This document shows, in pieces, positions 37,601-48,700 of a stretch of 64,000 nt of DNA. The position numbers were made by a program, and so were the translations under genes. The stretch lies in contig VZRR01012437.1 of NCBI GenBank assembly GCA_013398015.1, positions 125,804 through 189,803 on the forward strand, given 5' to 3'. The notes beneath the pieces are model-generated. The model saw only the letters and a program-made list of their open reading frames with translations. It searched no databases and was not told the DNA's origin. Numbering within the stretch: position 1 is the stretch's first letter; each line of letters begins with the position of its first letter. Source of the stretch: Oreocharis arfaki. Lineage: Eukaryota > Chordata > Aves > Passeriformes > Paramythiidae.

Positions 37601-39117
37601 AGTACTTACTGTGATACTTGGGTGTCTTTCAAACACTTATTAACTGATACTTAAAACCTTTCTATGAGGTAACAAAATACGGTGTCTGATTTACAGTGGG
37701 ATTCTGCACATCTCCTGAGGAAAGCCAGAAATATAATCCCGATCCAATGAGGCCCAGTCCAGTATTCTCATATGAAACTATTAAATTTAGTCTGTGAATG
37801 TACTATAAACTTTATGTATAAACTAGCATGTGTATATGTGCATACACATCTGTGGCTGCCCAGTCAAAACAAAAACCCAGTCAGAAGTGGAAAATTCAAA
37901 AGTGTAAGCTGCATTTATTCCATCAGTACAGGTATCTGCAGTAGCTTCGTTTTTAAATACATTTGTGTTTTATCAATTGATCATTAAATGCCTTTATCTA
38001 ATTTTACGTAGTCTATTAGAATAGTAAACTCAAGGTTATTAATGTGAAGTTTATCTTACAGCGCTTAATCTAGAATATCAGATCAGCCAGAGACTGTCAA
38101 TATTTTAATCAAATCAAGATATATATTCTCCCCGTCGATGGTGGTGGTCAAAAATTTTCACTTTAAACCAGGTCTTGCATTCCAACTCCTTTTATTTAAG
38201 CCTATCTTTTCAGTTTTTCAACCCCACCCTTTTTGCCTTAGGTAGAGGCAAGTCACACAAATCTCTGAGCAGAAACTGATGACCCCCAGTTTGCAAATCA
38301 GACTGAAAACAGAATCCATGTTCTTTAAAGACCTGTAAACAAGACTACAAGTAATAATCCTTTGCTGAAGTGTTCCCTTCCTTTTGTAGGACCACGATCA
38401 CGATGGCAAGCTTTCCTTTACGGACTTTGAAAAAGCAGTCAGAGATGAAAACCTTCTCTTAGAAGCCTTTGGACCATGTTTGCCAGACCTAAAGGTACAT
38501 TAACCTGGAGTTCAAAAAAACTGCTCAAGCCAGTTCCTTACAGACACTTGCACCAATCCTGTGAATGTCAGCATGAGGTATCTTAGGCCAGTGTTGGGTT
38601 CATCCTCGCAGTGCCAGTTCTGCTGCCCAAAGGTGGCCCCTGAGCACTCCCACTCCAGGGCTGCTGCAACACAATGCTGCAGATACTAATCTCATCATCA
38701 AGGGAAATTTCAGTCCTTTACATTGTCATCCCAGTCTCTAGCATTCCTGTTTCCATCCAGTTTATCTCATTCTGCAGCTGGGCCCTCTTGCCCTCCATGC
38801 CAGATCATTCCTTGGTCACACATTCCTACTGCTGAGCAGTTAAAATTTTAATTTCCCCTTCAACTATAACTTTGAATGTTCTGGCTGGTTTGCCAGTGAT
38901 GACACCATTAATGCTATGGATTTACCTTTTCTAACCTAAAAAGCAAGAGATTGTCTTCATTGCATACACATTTCAGTTCAGTACCTTTCAGTTCAGTACC
39001 TTTTCTGACTAAATATAAATCCTTTCGTTAACTGAAAATTAACTTTTTTCCTCTTTTTTTTTTTTTTAACAGAGCAGTATGTCATTTGAACAGAAAATTT
39101 TCCGGGGAAACTCCTAA
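34397..39117 (+). CDS. Calaxin/EFCAB1-like EF-hand protein, six exons, frameshifted in exon 3
   Basis: Exons: 34397-34454, 34693-34848, 36327-36433, 37446-37597, 38390-38494, 39073-39117. The protein resembles calaxin (EFCAB1/CLXN), a calcium sensor of outer-arm dynein in cilia and flagella. It starts MSRKGVKLLVDSLTRSSKHF and carries the family block AFGMTDD. Three canonical EF loops follow: DRDNDGCITVVE, DLNGDGYISREE and DHDHDGKLSFTD. Family blocks EPDEGIKDLVE and LLLEAFGPCLPD come later. About 206 residues would be made without the shift, close to the 211 of human calaxin. Exon 3 is 107 nt, but the flanking phases need 105. An extra GA makes TAA at 36428-36430, truncating after about 105 residues. 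Intron 4 has a GC donor. By eye it differs enough from human calaxin to be a paralog, so no symbol is given. Confidence 0.85.
36418..36430 (+). other. 2-bp frameshift and premature stop in calaxin-like exon 3
   Basis: The sequence GATGAGAGAAGATAAAAC carries one more GA than the frame needs between CTG GAT GAG and AAG ATA AAA. As written, translation reads GAT GAG AGA AGA TAA. The donor GTGAGA at 36434 and the phase-1 start of exon 4 both fit the shorter exon. Either the gene is newly broken or the assembly has an indel error. Confidence 0.85.
37598..38389 (+). other. GC-AG intron of the calaxin-like gene
   Basis: Exon 4 ends ...AAGAAAATG and the intron starts GCAAGT. Exon 5 begins GACCACGATCAC, which completes the conserved KKMDHDHDG block. 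The next GT (37602) would break the frame. Confidence 0.88.
38971..39000. repeat. 15-bp perfect tandem duplication
   Basis: TTTCAGTTCAGTACC occurs twice head to tail (38971-38985 and 38986-39000) in the last intron of the calaxin-like gene. It looks like a small recent duplication. Confidence 0.9.
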
Positions 39118-39259
39118 ATAATAACTCCAAGTTGTAACTCCATTGTTGAATACTGTTAAAAGGGGTCTTCATCTTCACCATTATTTGTGATACAGTAAAA
39201 ACAGTCAGAGTTTCAAGTTGCTCCTAAGTTTCAGTATTCCTTTGCTGTAAAAGCTATTG

Positions 39260-39265
39260 AATAAA
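39260..39265 (+). terminator. Poly(A) signal of the calaxin-like gene
   Basis: AATAAA 143 nt after the stop codon, the first such signal downstream. Confidence 0.65.
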
Positions 39266-39270
39266 TAGAA

Positions 39271-39276
39271 TTTACT
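39271..39276 (-). terminator. Candidate variant poly(A) signal of RBM48
   Basis: TTTACT on the plus strand is AGTAAA, a known poly(A) variant, on the minus strand. No AATAAA or ATTAAA exists on the minus strand between the RBM48 stop (39531) and the calaxin-like stop (39117), so this is the best available candidate. Confidence 0.35.
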
Positions 39277-39530
39277 TCTGTAATTCTACCTAAATAAGAG
39301 TTCTTCTGTGAGTTACGAAATATGTTACAATATGAGGTACATAGGACAACACTGCAACAATAATACAGTATATTGGTTTCTTCATTCCAAGTAACAAATT
39401 GATACAATTTTTAACAGGGAATCACTGGGAAATACAGTATAAAGAAAGTGGGGTTTTTTTACATAAAAAAATAAGTATTTTAAACTATATTCTTTACAAA
39501 AGGGCTGTTGGAAGATGCTGCCAGCAGTAT

Positions 39531-42500
39531 CTATATTCTTCTTCTCTGCTTTACAAGTGGTTTGGCTGAGCTGCTCTCTGGCTTTTCCACAGACGTTGTT
39601 GAAACAGAATCTGCTACCTAAATTGGAGGGGAAAAAATTTAGTAACCTGTAACCACTACTTTTTTTAATGCTCATTTTAAAGTAAGGCCACATCTCAAAG
39701 ATTTGAGTATTGGGAGGGATTTATTACTATCATCACACTTGTATTGAATTTTCCTGCTGACTAGAGGAAAAAAAGTAACACCAAAGGCAGCATTAAACAC
39801 AAGAGAGGTGAAACTTAGAAGACATAGCACTACCATTTTTGTATTTAACTACACAAACTGATTTCAGATATGCTCAGTGATAGAGTATTACATAAGTCAT
39901 CTCCCTTCTTCCTACCAGAGGTGTTTTCAAGCAAGGTTTAATGTGCTTTTTAAACTCAGGTATTTCAGGAAACAAAAGCAGAAATGTGCATTTTGATATG
40001 TATTTTAGAAATGTATTTAATATAAGGGGTGCTTATTTATAAGATACGCACTTTCAAATCAATCTAGTTAGTCATAGTCAAGGGAGCTTTTTCATATCTT
40101 AATTTAAATTAAATGTTCTGTCAGGAATGTTTGACCTACTAATTGATTAATATCCTCCCTAAAAGGCTATATAGCTTAATACATGCTTCTCAGCATGGCA
40201 TTAGTGATTCTGTACAGCTTTTAATGGCATAAGAAATGCTGGAGCAAAATTACATTGAACTCTTGACTTCCATTATTTTCCTTTCAGAAACTAGATACAA
40301 GTAGCACACTGGAGTCAGCAGGACTACCTGCAAAGTTATCGTGCCTCCACAAGTGGGCAAAAAAAAGTGGTTTGCTAAAAATCATTTAAGAGCATGCTCT
40401 GACATTTATACTTTCTCAAGTGTAGTGTAAGAAGTCTGCAGAAGAATTGTCTGCAATATTTGAGATTGTGGAAGAGTCAAATAGTAAGAGCACAAACTTT
40501 AACTTGCAGATAAACTGATAATATGAGTAAATGCTGAATAAAGCTATCAGAGAGTCACTATTTTTATGGATAGCAAGCACCTGTGTTTGAACTGTCAAAA
40601 CTTCAAGAACCCATACCTCTTTCAGTTTATTTCGAATCAATGTAGCTGAAGTATTCAAAGACTCATCATCCATATCCACTTTAGGTATTTCTGGTAGTTG
40701 TGGACCAACAACAACTTCAGTACTGTCCTCACTTGTTCCAATGAGGGAAAACTTGTTACCTTCTTCTCTCTTCCTCTTACGTTCTTGCAGGTGAGTTGTA
40801 CGAGGCATAAACCTGTCAATTCCATTGTAAGCTGGAACCATTCTTTGCTGCATTAAGGAAGCTGGTGGAGTATGTCCTCCTGGATGTACACCTGGAGTTA
40901 AAGATGTGTTTTGACCAAAGTACCCAGCAATTTCAGCACAGTTGTTACCATAGTGTGGGGATGTTAACAGGCTCTGATTCTGATTCCCAGCTGGATATGC
41001 TGTATTGTGGGATACGCCAGGAGAACTTGTACAGCAGGATGGGTCCCAGTTACTGGCTACATGTGATTCTGATGTACTCCAGGGACAGTCATGCTCAGAG
41101 TTCTTTGAGGCTGTCTTCCTAGGGCCCTCTACTTTCTTCAACACAAAGCAATCTTTAAAAGAACAAAAAAAAAAGCACCTTCACTATTTCATGTCATTAT
41201 TAGTTCTAACACCCAAGAACAAAACTTTTAATATAAATGCAGTATCAGTGATATTTGATTCCCAGCTACCATTCAGTGATTTTTTTTAAGCTTGAAATTT
41301 AACAAATTCAACTTTCAAACCAGTTTTCCAGTCTAGTGCCTGTGCTGGTTTGTAACATTGAAAAAACCCAGATGTTTTGATGTTGAAAATCAATGGCTTT
41401 ACTCCCTTTAAATATCCTTACACAACAAATAATGATACCCAAGTATGTGAGCACAAGAAAGGAGAAGCTTGTGCTCAGCAATTTGCTTATTCCTCAGCTT
41501 GCCCAGCCTTCAGTGTTGCCTGGGAACTCTGGCAGTACAGGAGCCTTTCTAAACACAGTCCATTCTTAACATTCCCCCGGTGCAAAGATGTGGGCTGGAG
41601 AAATTTTTTTTAAGGATCTGGTATAGTCATCTTCCTTCCAAAACTGTCCCTTTGGCTTGCCTGAGGAAGCTGTAACAAGGGTGAAAATGTGATCCCAAAT
41701 TTCCTGCCAGTGCTTTAAATTTCTGGTAACAGTTTGAAAAAAACCAAAAAGTTAAGGAAATACTTCATTATTAAAGCTTAAGCATTTCATTATTTTAGTC
41801 TCAATCAAAGCCAAAAAATTACTTTGAAAAGGACATGGTTCTCTGAATACTAAGAGATGTCTCCCTGTAAACATACTTAAAATGCATCTGTATTGGGTTT
41901 GGAGGCCTGTTTTTTTGTAGCGGTGGGGCTACAGGGGTGGCTTCTCTGAGAAGCCGCCAGAAGCTTCCTCAGTGTCCGGCAGTTTTGGTGGCTCCAAAGA
42001 TGGATGTGCTGCTGGCCAAGGCTGGGCCAATTAGAAATGGTGGTAATGCCTCTGTGAGAACAGATTTAAGAGGAAAGATAAACAAAAACCGGTTGCACAG
42101 TTGTAACTGTGGCCAGAGAAGAGCAGAGCGAGAATGTGAGAGAAACAGCCCTGCAGCCACCAAGGTCAGTGAAGGAGGAGGAGGAGGTGCCGCAGGCACT
42201 GGAGCCAAGGTTCCCCTGCAGCCCACGGTGAGGATCATGGTGAAGCAGCTGTGCCCCTGCAGCCCATGGAGATGCAGGGATCCACCCGCAGCTCGTGGAG
42301 GAGCCCCATGCTGGAGCAGAGAGATGCTTGAGAGGAGGCTGTGACCCCGTGGGAGACCCATGGAGAGAAGGGCCCTGCTCCCAGGCTGGAGCAGCCTGTC
42401 CTTGGAGGACTGCACCCCATGGAAGGGTGACCCACACTGCAGCAGTTTGGGGAGGACTGTTCCCCATGGGATGGACTCACGCTGCAGCAGTTCACAGAGA

Positions 42501-43490
42501 GCTGTTGTGAGATGAACTCACATTGGAGAAGTTCACAGAGAACTATCTCCCATGGGAAGAACCCCACAGAGCAGCAGAGGAACAACTCCTCTCCCTGAGC
42601 AGTGGGAGAAGCCACAGGTGATGAACTGGCCATAACCTCTATTCCTGGTCTCCTTGCACTGCTGGGGTAGGAGGTAGAGCTGGGAAGGAGGGAGGGGTGG
42701 AGGGAAAATGTTTACAGGGGCTTATTTTACTTCTCGTTATCCTGCTCTGATTTTGTTAGTAATAAATTCACTTTATATCTCTAATTAGAGCCTGTTTTGG
42801 TATTTGATAAGCGATCTCTCTGCTGGTCCTTATCTCAACCCATGAACTCTTCATTAAATTTTCTCTCCTCTGTCCAGTTTGTGGAGGGCTGTGAGTAAGT
42901 GGCTTTGGTGGGTGGCTGGCATCAACCCACTACAGCATCTTTAAAAGAGGTAGGTAGAAAGCATTTTCTTTAATGGGCACTTTAGCCAAAACCCCACCCA
43001 CCCCTGAAGAACGTTTAGATTTTATAGGAAATGTAATCACAAACCTCTTTGATTTGTTGCTTTTGCTATATACTTTCTTCTATCCTGCAACTTCTCTCTA
43101 GTTTCTTGGACCGTTTCAAATTCTGGAGCATAGCACACATGCAGCAAACTACCAAAGAAACTTCGTTCATCCATTTTTTTCTTGGCCACCCTGAAGGGAA
43201 TTAAATTGTATTGGCAAAACTGAGGATTTTACTCCAACTCTCTAGAAACTTAACACATTGCAAGTACAGAAGGTGTAAAGATATTGCCCTGTCCAATACC
43301 TTGCACACTGCAGTTTTTTGAATTTGATGAGATACACTTCAGTAAATTGCTCTGCTGGATATTCATCTAGAGCATGATACTCCTCAATGGCACCATATAA
43401 TGCAAATTGTTCAACTAATTCCTTCATAACACCTAATGCAGGAACTCCTTGTATCAGTAAATAGCGGGATTCCAAGTTGATAGTGTAAAC
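39531..43490 (-). CDS. RBM48: RBM48, RNA-binding motif protein 48, exons 2-5
   Basis: RBM48 works with ARMC7 in splicing of U12-type introns (family knowledge). Minus-strand exons: 43490-43300, 43190-43045, 41152-40617 and 39617-39531. Phases agree, giving about 320 visible residues. The first exon (about 40 residues in the family) is not visible and probably lies in the gap at 45318-45539. The RRM begins VYTINLESRYLLIQGVP, with YLLIQGVP as the RNP2-like strand, and has EEYHALDEYPAEQFTEVYLI with the RNP1-like EVYLIKF. The RRM ends in RSFFGSLLHVCYAPEFETV. A long low-complexity linker follows (exon 4, 536 nt), then the conserved block DRFMPRTTHLQERKRKREE. The C-terminus reads LVKQRRRI and the stop TAG, as in mammals. 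Intron 3 holds a 1046-bp solo LTR. The gene faces PEX1 head-to-head and the calaxin-like gene tail-to-tail. Confidence 0.96.
41889..42934 (+). mobile_element. Solo LTR of an avian ERVL-type element (1046 bp)
   Basis: The element begins TGTATTGGGTTT and ends CCCACTACA, giving TG...CA ends. It is flanked by perfect 5-bp duplications GCATC (41884-41888 and 42935-42939). It carries the repeated CCC-CTGCAGCCC and CACGCTGGAGCAG-type motifs seen in common bird ERVL LTRs, and a poly(A) signal AATAAA at 42761-42766. It sits in RBM48 intron 3, antisense to that gene. Several long open frames inside it are by-products of its GC-rich repeats. No internal genes remain. Confidence 0.92.
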
Positions 43491-44270
43491 CTGAAAAAAA
43501 ATAAGAACGAAGAGTATTCAGAAATGTTCCCATTCTTGCTTTATTGCAAAAGGCAGGCATTTTCTCCATGTTTTCTGCTGTTCTCCAAATCCTCTCAAGA
43601 TGCTGAAAACCCCTATGTACTCTGATTTGCAGGGCAGTAAGTGCATGGTTACTTGGGACCTCTTCATCACTGAGCAAGATGCTCATGCACAGTAAAACAC
43701 CAAATGAGACTTGGCTTTTCTGCACAAGGTCAGAGAACTTACTACTGCCAGCTGCTGAGTAAAATCCCCTAATCTGGCCAACTTCCATGCAAGACATACT
43801 AGTAACCAGTTCATAGGAGGTACTGCCAAAATACAGAGTTGAAATTTTGGAAAAACCCATCTTCTTCACAGGCAGAGAAATCGTGCAGATGAAGAAAACT
43901 GCTTTTTTCCTCACAGGGAGTTAAAAATCAATTATCACAATTCCCTGGGGCAGATCCCGTGTGTGCAGAGCTGTCTCCTCGCCATGATGATCCAGCAGCA
44001 TACGTTTTTAAGACACACATATAAAATCTGGATGCTGAGGGAAACAAAGTCTTCTCCCAGCAGGTTAAAAACCAAACCAACCATTCTCTTCTGCTTTATG
44101 TAGTGACTGTTACATAGCAGATTCTAAGCAAAGCTTTTTGATGGCTCACTATGCACAATAGGCACCTAGGCAGCTCATCCCTGAGATCAAAGGAAATTCA
44201 TTCTGAGTTTGTTAAAAAAAAAACAACCAACTCACAAACATTTAGACTGCATAAATTACACGTATTTCTC

Positions 44271-44293
44271 AAAAAAAAAAAAAAAAAAAAAAA
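44271..44293. repeat. Poly(A) run of 23
   Basis: Uninterrupted A23 in RBM48 intron 1. A T17 run lies at 44462-44478. No retrocopy could be recognised beside either. Confidence 0.9.
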
Positions 44294-44795
44294 TTCTGGA
44301 CTAAGTGGGAACTGCTCGGGAAATCAGCTCTCAAACTTCCACTATAAAAAACACTCTCCACAGACAGGTCACATAAGTTGTTCTTGTGGCAGCAGCATAA
44401 TCTCACCTGCATTCTTTTCGGAACAAGGGCCTGAAGGAACCTAATGGTTTCACTCTGTGGCTTTTTTTTTTTTTTTTTAAGGTTTGTCCTTCTACCTCTT
44501 TCTTGTCCAGGGAGAAGAGATTCAAATAAGGTTTTTTTACATTTGGGACATCCATACTGCTTCTCTTGCGTGCATCCTCCAGTGCCCAGTGACGGCTGGA
44601 TGCCTGTGGTGGCCATTGTCCCTGTGTATGCACAAGGCTCTTTGTCCTCTGCCCCATCGTGTAGACTTGGAAGAGTAGAAGCACTTAATAGCTCTGAGAC
44701 TTCATGAAGCATGGAGGGATTGAAATTTTACAGCAGAGTGGTGACAGTGAAAGAGATGTGCCTTATGTACGTGTGCAGGAGTAACCACTGTTCCG

Positions 44796-45096
44796 GCACA
44801 GGTGAGACCACACCTCAAACCCTGGGTTCAGTTCAGGGCCCTTCTCTCCAAGACACCGAAGTGCCGGAGCATGTCCAGAGAAGGGCGACGGAGCTGGTGA
44901 AGGCTCTGGATCGCAGGTCTGATGAGGAGCACCTGAGCGAGCTGGGAGGGCCCAGCCTGGAAAAAAGGTGTCTCAGAGGAGACCGTATCGCTCTCTACAA
45001 CTCCCTGACAAGAGGCTGGAGATAGATGCGGGTTGGACTTCATGGTTTTAAAGGTCTTTTCCAACCTTCGCGATTCTGTGATCCTTTATGATCCCT
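44796..45096 (+). mobile_element. CR1 LINE fragment, sense, internally deleted
   Basis: Contains CR1 words CACCTCAAACCCTGGGTTCA, CATGTCCAGAGAAGGGCGAC, CTCTCTACAACTCCCTGA, then jumps to the 3' end GGTCTTTTCCAACCTTCGCG and ATTCTGTGATCC. Sequence between the two parts is missing. It lies in RBM48 intron 1, just before the promoter island. Confidence 0.93.
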
Positions 45097-45317
45097 AGAG
45101 AGTACCGCTACAGCTCGTTGTACACAGAGCGCACACACAGATATCCAAATCTCGTACTTCTGCTGCAGTAACGAGAAGCTCCTGCCACGCAGCAGGCGAG
45201 GCCCACAGCCTCCCTCTCTCCCTCCCCGGGAGCCGCGGGACTCCAGCGCAGGCCCGGCCGCCCCCCCAGCCCCCTCACCCGGAGCGACTCTGCCCGGCAC
45301 CCCCAGTCCGTCCCCCC

Positions 45318-45539
45318 NNNNNNNNNNNNNNNNNNNNNNNNNNNNNNNNNNNNNNNNNNNNNNNNNNNNNNNNNNNNNNNNNNNNNNNNNNNNNNNNNNN
45401 NNNNNNNNNNNNNNNNNNNNNNNNNNNNNNNNNNNNNNNNNNNNNNNNNNNNNNNNNNNNNNNNNNNNNNNNNNNNNNNNNNNNNNNNNNNNNNNNNNNN
45501 NNNNNNNNNNNNNNNNNNNNNNNNNNNNNNNNNNNNNNN
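45318..45539. other. Assembly gap (222 N) in the RBM48/PEX1 island
   Basis: Run of N inside C-rich/GC-rich sequence. The RBM48 start codon and exon 1 are absent from the visible sequence and probably lie here. A possible donor (GTGAGG on the minus strand, 45278-45273) just beyond the gap may end that exon, but the adjoining sequence does not match the expected residues well. Confidence 0.95.
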
Positions 45540-45727
45540 GGAGAAGGAGCAGCCGTCCGCAGCGAAAGAGCCAATCAGAGGCGGGCAGCGGGGAAATGCC
45601 GCGCCCGCATTGGCCGGCAGTGGGTTGTACCACCGGGGGTGGCAGGGTGAATTACCCCCCCGCGCCCGCCCGGTGGGCAGGTCCCTGTCCGGGCGGAGCG
45701 GGCGCAGCGGGCCCGGCGGCCGCGGCC
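45540..45727. promoter_or_regulatory. Probable bidirectional RBM48/PEX1 promoter
   Basis: GC-rich, TATA-less 188 bp between the gap and the PEX1 start codon. It has two CCAAT boxes in opposite orientation: CCAATCA at 45571-45577 and its inverse ATTGG at 45609-45613, 38 bp apart. The pattern is typical of head-to-head promoters bound by NF-Y. RBM48 (-) and PEX1 (+) diverge from here. Confidence 0.7.
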
Positions 45728-48700
45728 ATGTGGGGCTGTGGCGACCCCGGCGGAGCCGCCGCCGCCACCATCGTCCTGAGCGGGACCCGCGACTGCTTCT
45801 TGCACCTGCCGCCCTCGCTGGCCTCGCTCCTCCGCCTGCAGCAGGTACCGCGGCGGCGCCGCTCGGGGCGCGGGCGGAGGGACGCCTCAGGCAGGCTGGG
45901 AGGATTACGTGAGCGCACTCCGCACCCCGTAACTATGGCGATACAGAGCCCTCCTCCCCTCCCTCACGACTCAGCCCTCACCGCAGCCGGGACCCCTCAC
46001 AGAGAGACATCCGTGATCCCCTCCTTCCCTCACGTCTTGCGTGGCCCAGTATCGTCACCCATTCCTATTAAAACGGGGGGAAGATTGGAATTTTTCTTCC
46101 CCAACGTGGTCTGGTCTGTGAGCATCTACATCTCTCTCAGCACTCCGTAGTTCATACCAGTTTTCACAGTAACTCGCCAGTATTAAGTGATTAATGTGTA
46201 AATATGTAACTCGGGTAGGAGATGAGGTGGTAAATCCATGCAGAATCCTCCTTCTTGGTGTACATAAATGAAATGTGTCACTGTAAGAAGGGACTCCCGT
46301 CATACGAAGCCCTGCTGAGGACGCGCTGTCAGTTGCAGGGAGTGCACCTTGCATTGTAAATAACATTTCACACGTGGAAGCGGGAGGAGAGACACTGTGT
46401 GCCTCTTGTGCCATAGACACAGAACTAAGAGTGCCAGCCGAACAGGGTGGAAAATGGCAGGAATGAGCCGAGAAAGATGCGAGCAAAGCTCAGGAGTCCT
46501 GGCACAGCCTCTCTCGCCCGGGCAGGCCTCCCTCGGCGTGACTTACCTCCTGATTTCCCAAGGCCAAAAAGGACATTTCACAACAGGGAAACAATGTAGG
46601 CGTGTAAAAACCTGCTCTTTCGTCTTTGGGGTAGTTGAAGCAGGTTGATGGAATTGGAAGAAATGCAGTATTAAATGTGAGCTTCGTTTCAGCTGCAGTT
46701 TCTGAGTGTTTTACGGATCTGCTGGCAAGAGAGAGGAGAAAGGAGTGCAGTTGCTTTGAAGTCATATAGTGCCGTTTTGTGCATCGTTTGTTATGGTGAA
46801 CTCCTGCTTTTGCCACAAAATGAAAAGATAGGATCTCTGAAAACTTTATAGAAATAGCATATTAAATGTATCTCATGAATAAAAATGTTTAAAAGGGAAT
46901 GAAAAGCTGAAACTAATTGCAGAAGGTATTGGATAAGTGATGACAAAATGTTGTACAAAACTCAATGTTGTGTGAAGATTAGACACTCAGGGTGATGCTT
47001 TATCTGTGGGAATACAGGGAATTAAATATTATGTTTTATAAAAGGATCTTGGAACCACTGTAGATATTCTCTGGAAATGTTCTCAGAGTTTACCAAAAAA
47101 AGTCAAATAATACTTGAAATTATTAGAATATGGTTGAGAAAGAACAGAACATCACTATGTTAACAAGTAAATCTCTGGTATGTCCACAGAGTACATTGTC
47201 TTGGTCACTTGATTTTCATAAAACCAGTAATTTTTGAAAACTACTGAAATTATCAATTGAATGATATAATGTAAGATAAGTCTCTTTATGGAAACTGACT
47301 GAACATATTGAAATTCTTCTGTTTGAAATCAAAATACCTGAGCAGTTCTGAAACAGATTGATAAAATCATTTTGGTCTGAGTTAATGTGATTTTTGACTT
47401 ATTTTAAATATGTCACAGAAGCACTTTTGGAGACCATGTAAATGTTAAAATTTTTGTGAAATCAAAGTATGTGTTTATTTCTTTTCCTCATTTGGGAAAT
47501 ACAAATGTGTGGTTACACATTTCTGTAAAATATTTTTTTATACCCTATAATGCAGAAGAAAGGAAAACGAATTAATTTTCTTACTTAAAAATAGTCCATA
47601 AAAATAAAAAGCTGTTTAAGAATTGAAACCAATATGCACTTCTGTGTTGACAGTTGTGCAAACAAGGTGCAAAATCCAGATAATATCTTTAATTCCTTTG
47701 ATCTCTCTAATCAAATATGGTTTAGTTTGTTTAATGGTCATCTTACTTATCTTGTTTTATATTAATTTATTTTATTTCTTTGAAACTTATAGGGCCAAGC
47801 TGTGAAAGTGTCCTGTGGTCATCAGCCGGTATTTTTGAGCTGGATGGAAAAAAGGCATCGAGGTCACCAGGGTGAAAATATTGCAGAGATTAATAGACAT
47901 TTGGCAGAGAAACTTGGCATCACAGATGGAGAACAGGTTTGAAACACTGTCTTTGTTTTCTATTCAAATAAAGAGTATATTGGAAGATAAGTGAAAAGGT
48001 AATACTTTGTGGGTTAGCTATGACCTTGTTTTATGTATTTAGACAGTTTCTTCATTTACATCTGCTAATGAGCAAAGTTAATTGTCATGAAATGTCTCAA
48101 ACTTGAAAAGACTTGCTCATTAAATCATTAACAATTGCCTAAACAATGTTAGGGTAGGCTTGTGGGTAGGTCTTTGCAGGGCTGGAACAACTGTCTTCAG
48201 TGACATTAATTTTAAGAAAATACGCTTTTAAGCAATTGAAAAATTGGGAATGGGAATATTTTGCTTGGAGTTCTCATTGTTTTAAAGTGACTATTGACTT
48301 TCTGCATATTCTTGTTTAACTTACTTGGGGTTTAAATTTTCATCCTTTTTTTCACCCCTTCACCGTATTTTCCTGTGTGTCCTTTCTCTTTGATTATTTG
48401 TATTCACCTCTTAGAAGTGTGTGTTTGTGTGTGTATATGTATATATATATATCCATACATACACTTCTTGTATATTTACCTCTTACTCTTGAACACTCTG
48501 TTAAACTTCTCATAAACAGCTCTTTCACTGAGTAGAAGTTAGAGATGCCCAAGAGGCAGACAGAGTTTTCTGACATGGGACTACTAAAACCTCAAAATCA
48601 AAGGATTTTTATTCTGCTAATAGGTAGAGATTTAAACAAGAATAAAAAAGTATTGCTTTACACAGTGTTACCATGTAGTGTATTCATATATGCCTATTCT

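Noticed and set aside
37421..37654. Reading through calaxin-like exon 4 as a single-exon ORF start
   Set aside because: The ORF begins in intron sequence. The acceptor at 37445 and the conserved EF loop give the exon, and a GC donor ends it at 37597.
41937..42633. Several 70-148 codon ORFs on both strands
   Set aside because: All lie inside the 1046-bp solo LTR and follow its GC-rich internal repeats. They are not retroviral genes.
44271..44478. A23 and T17 runs as the tails of a retrocopy pair
   Set aside because: No recognisable gene sequence or target duplication lies beside either run.
45040..45633. Minus-strand ORF spanning the second gap, taken as an RBM48 start
   Set aside because: Most of it is undetermined, its visible residues do not match RBM48, and one candidate start (TTG at 45574) is not an AUG.
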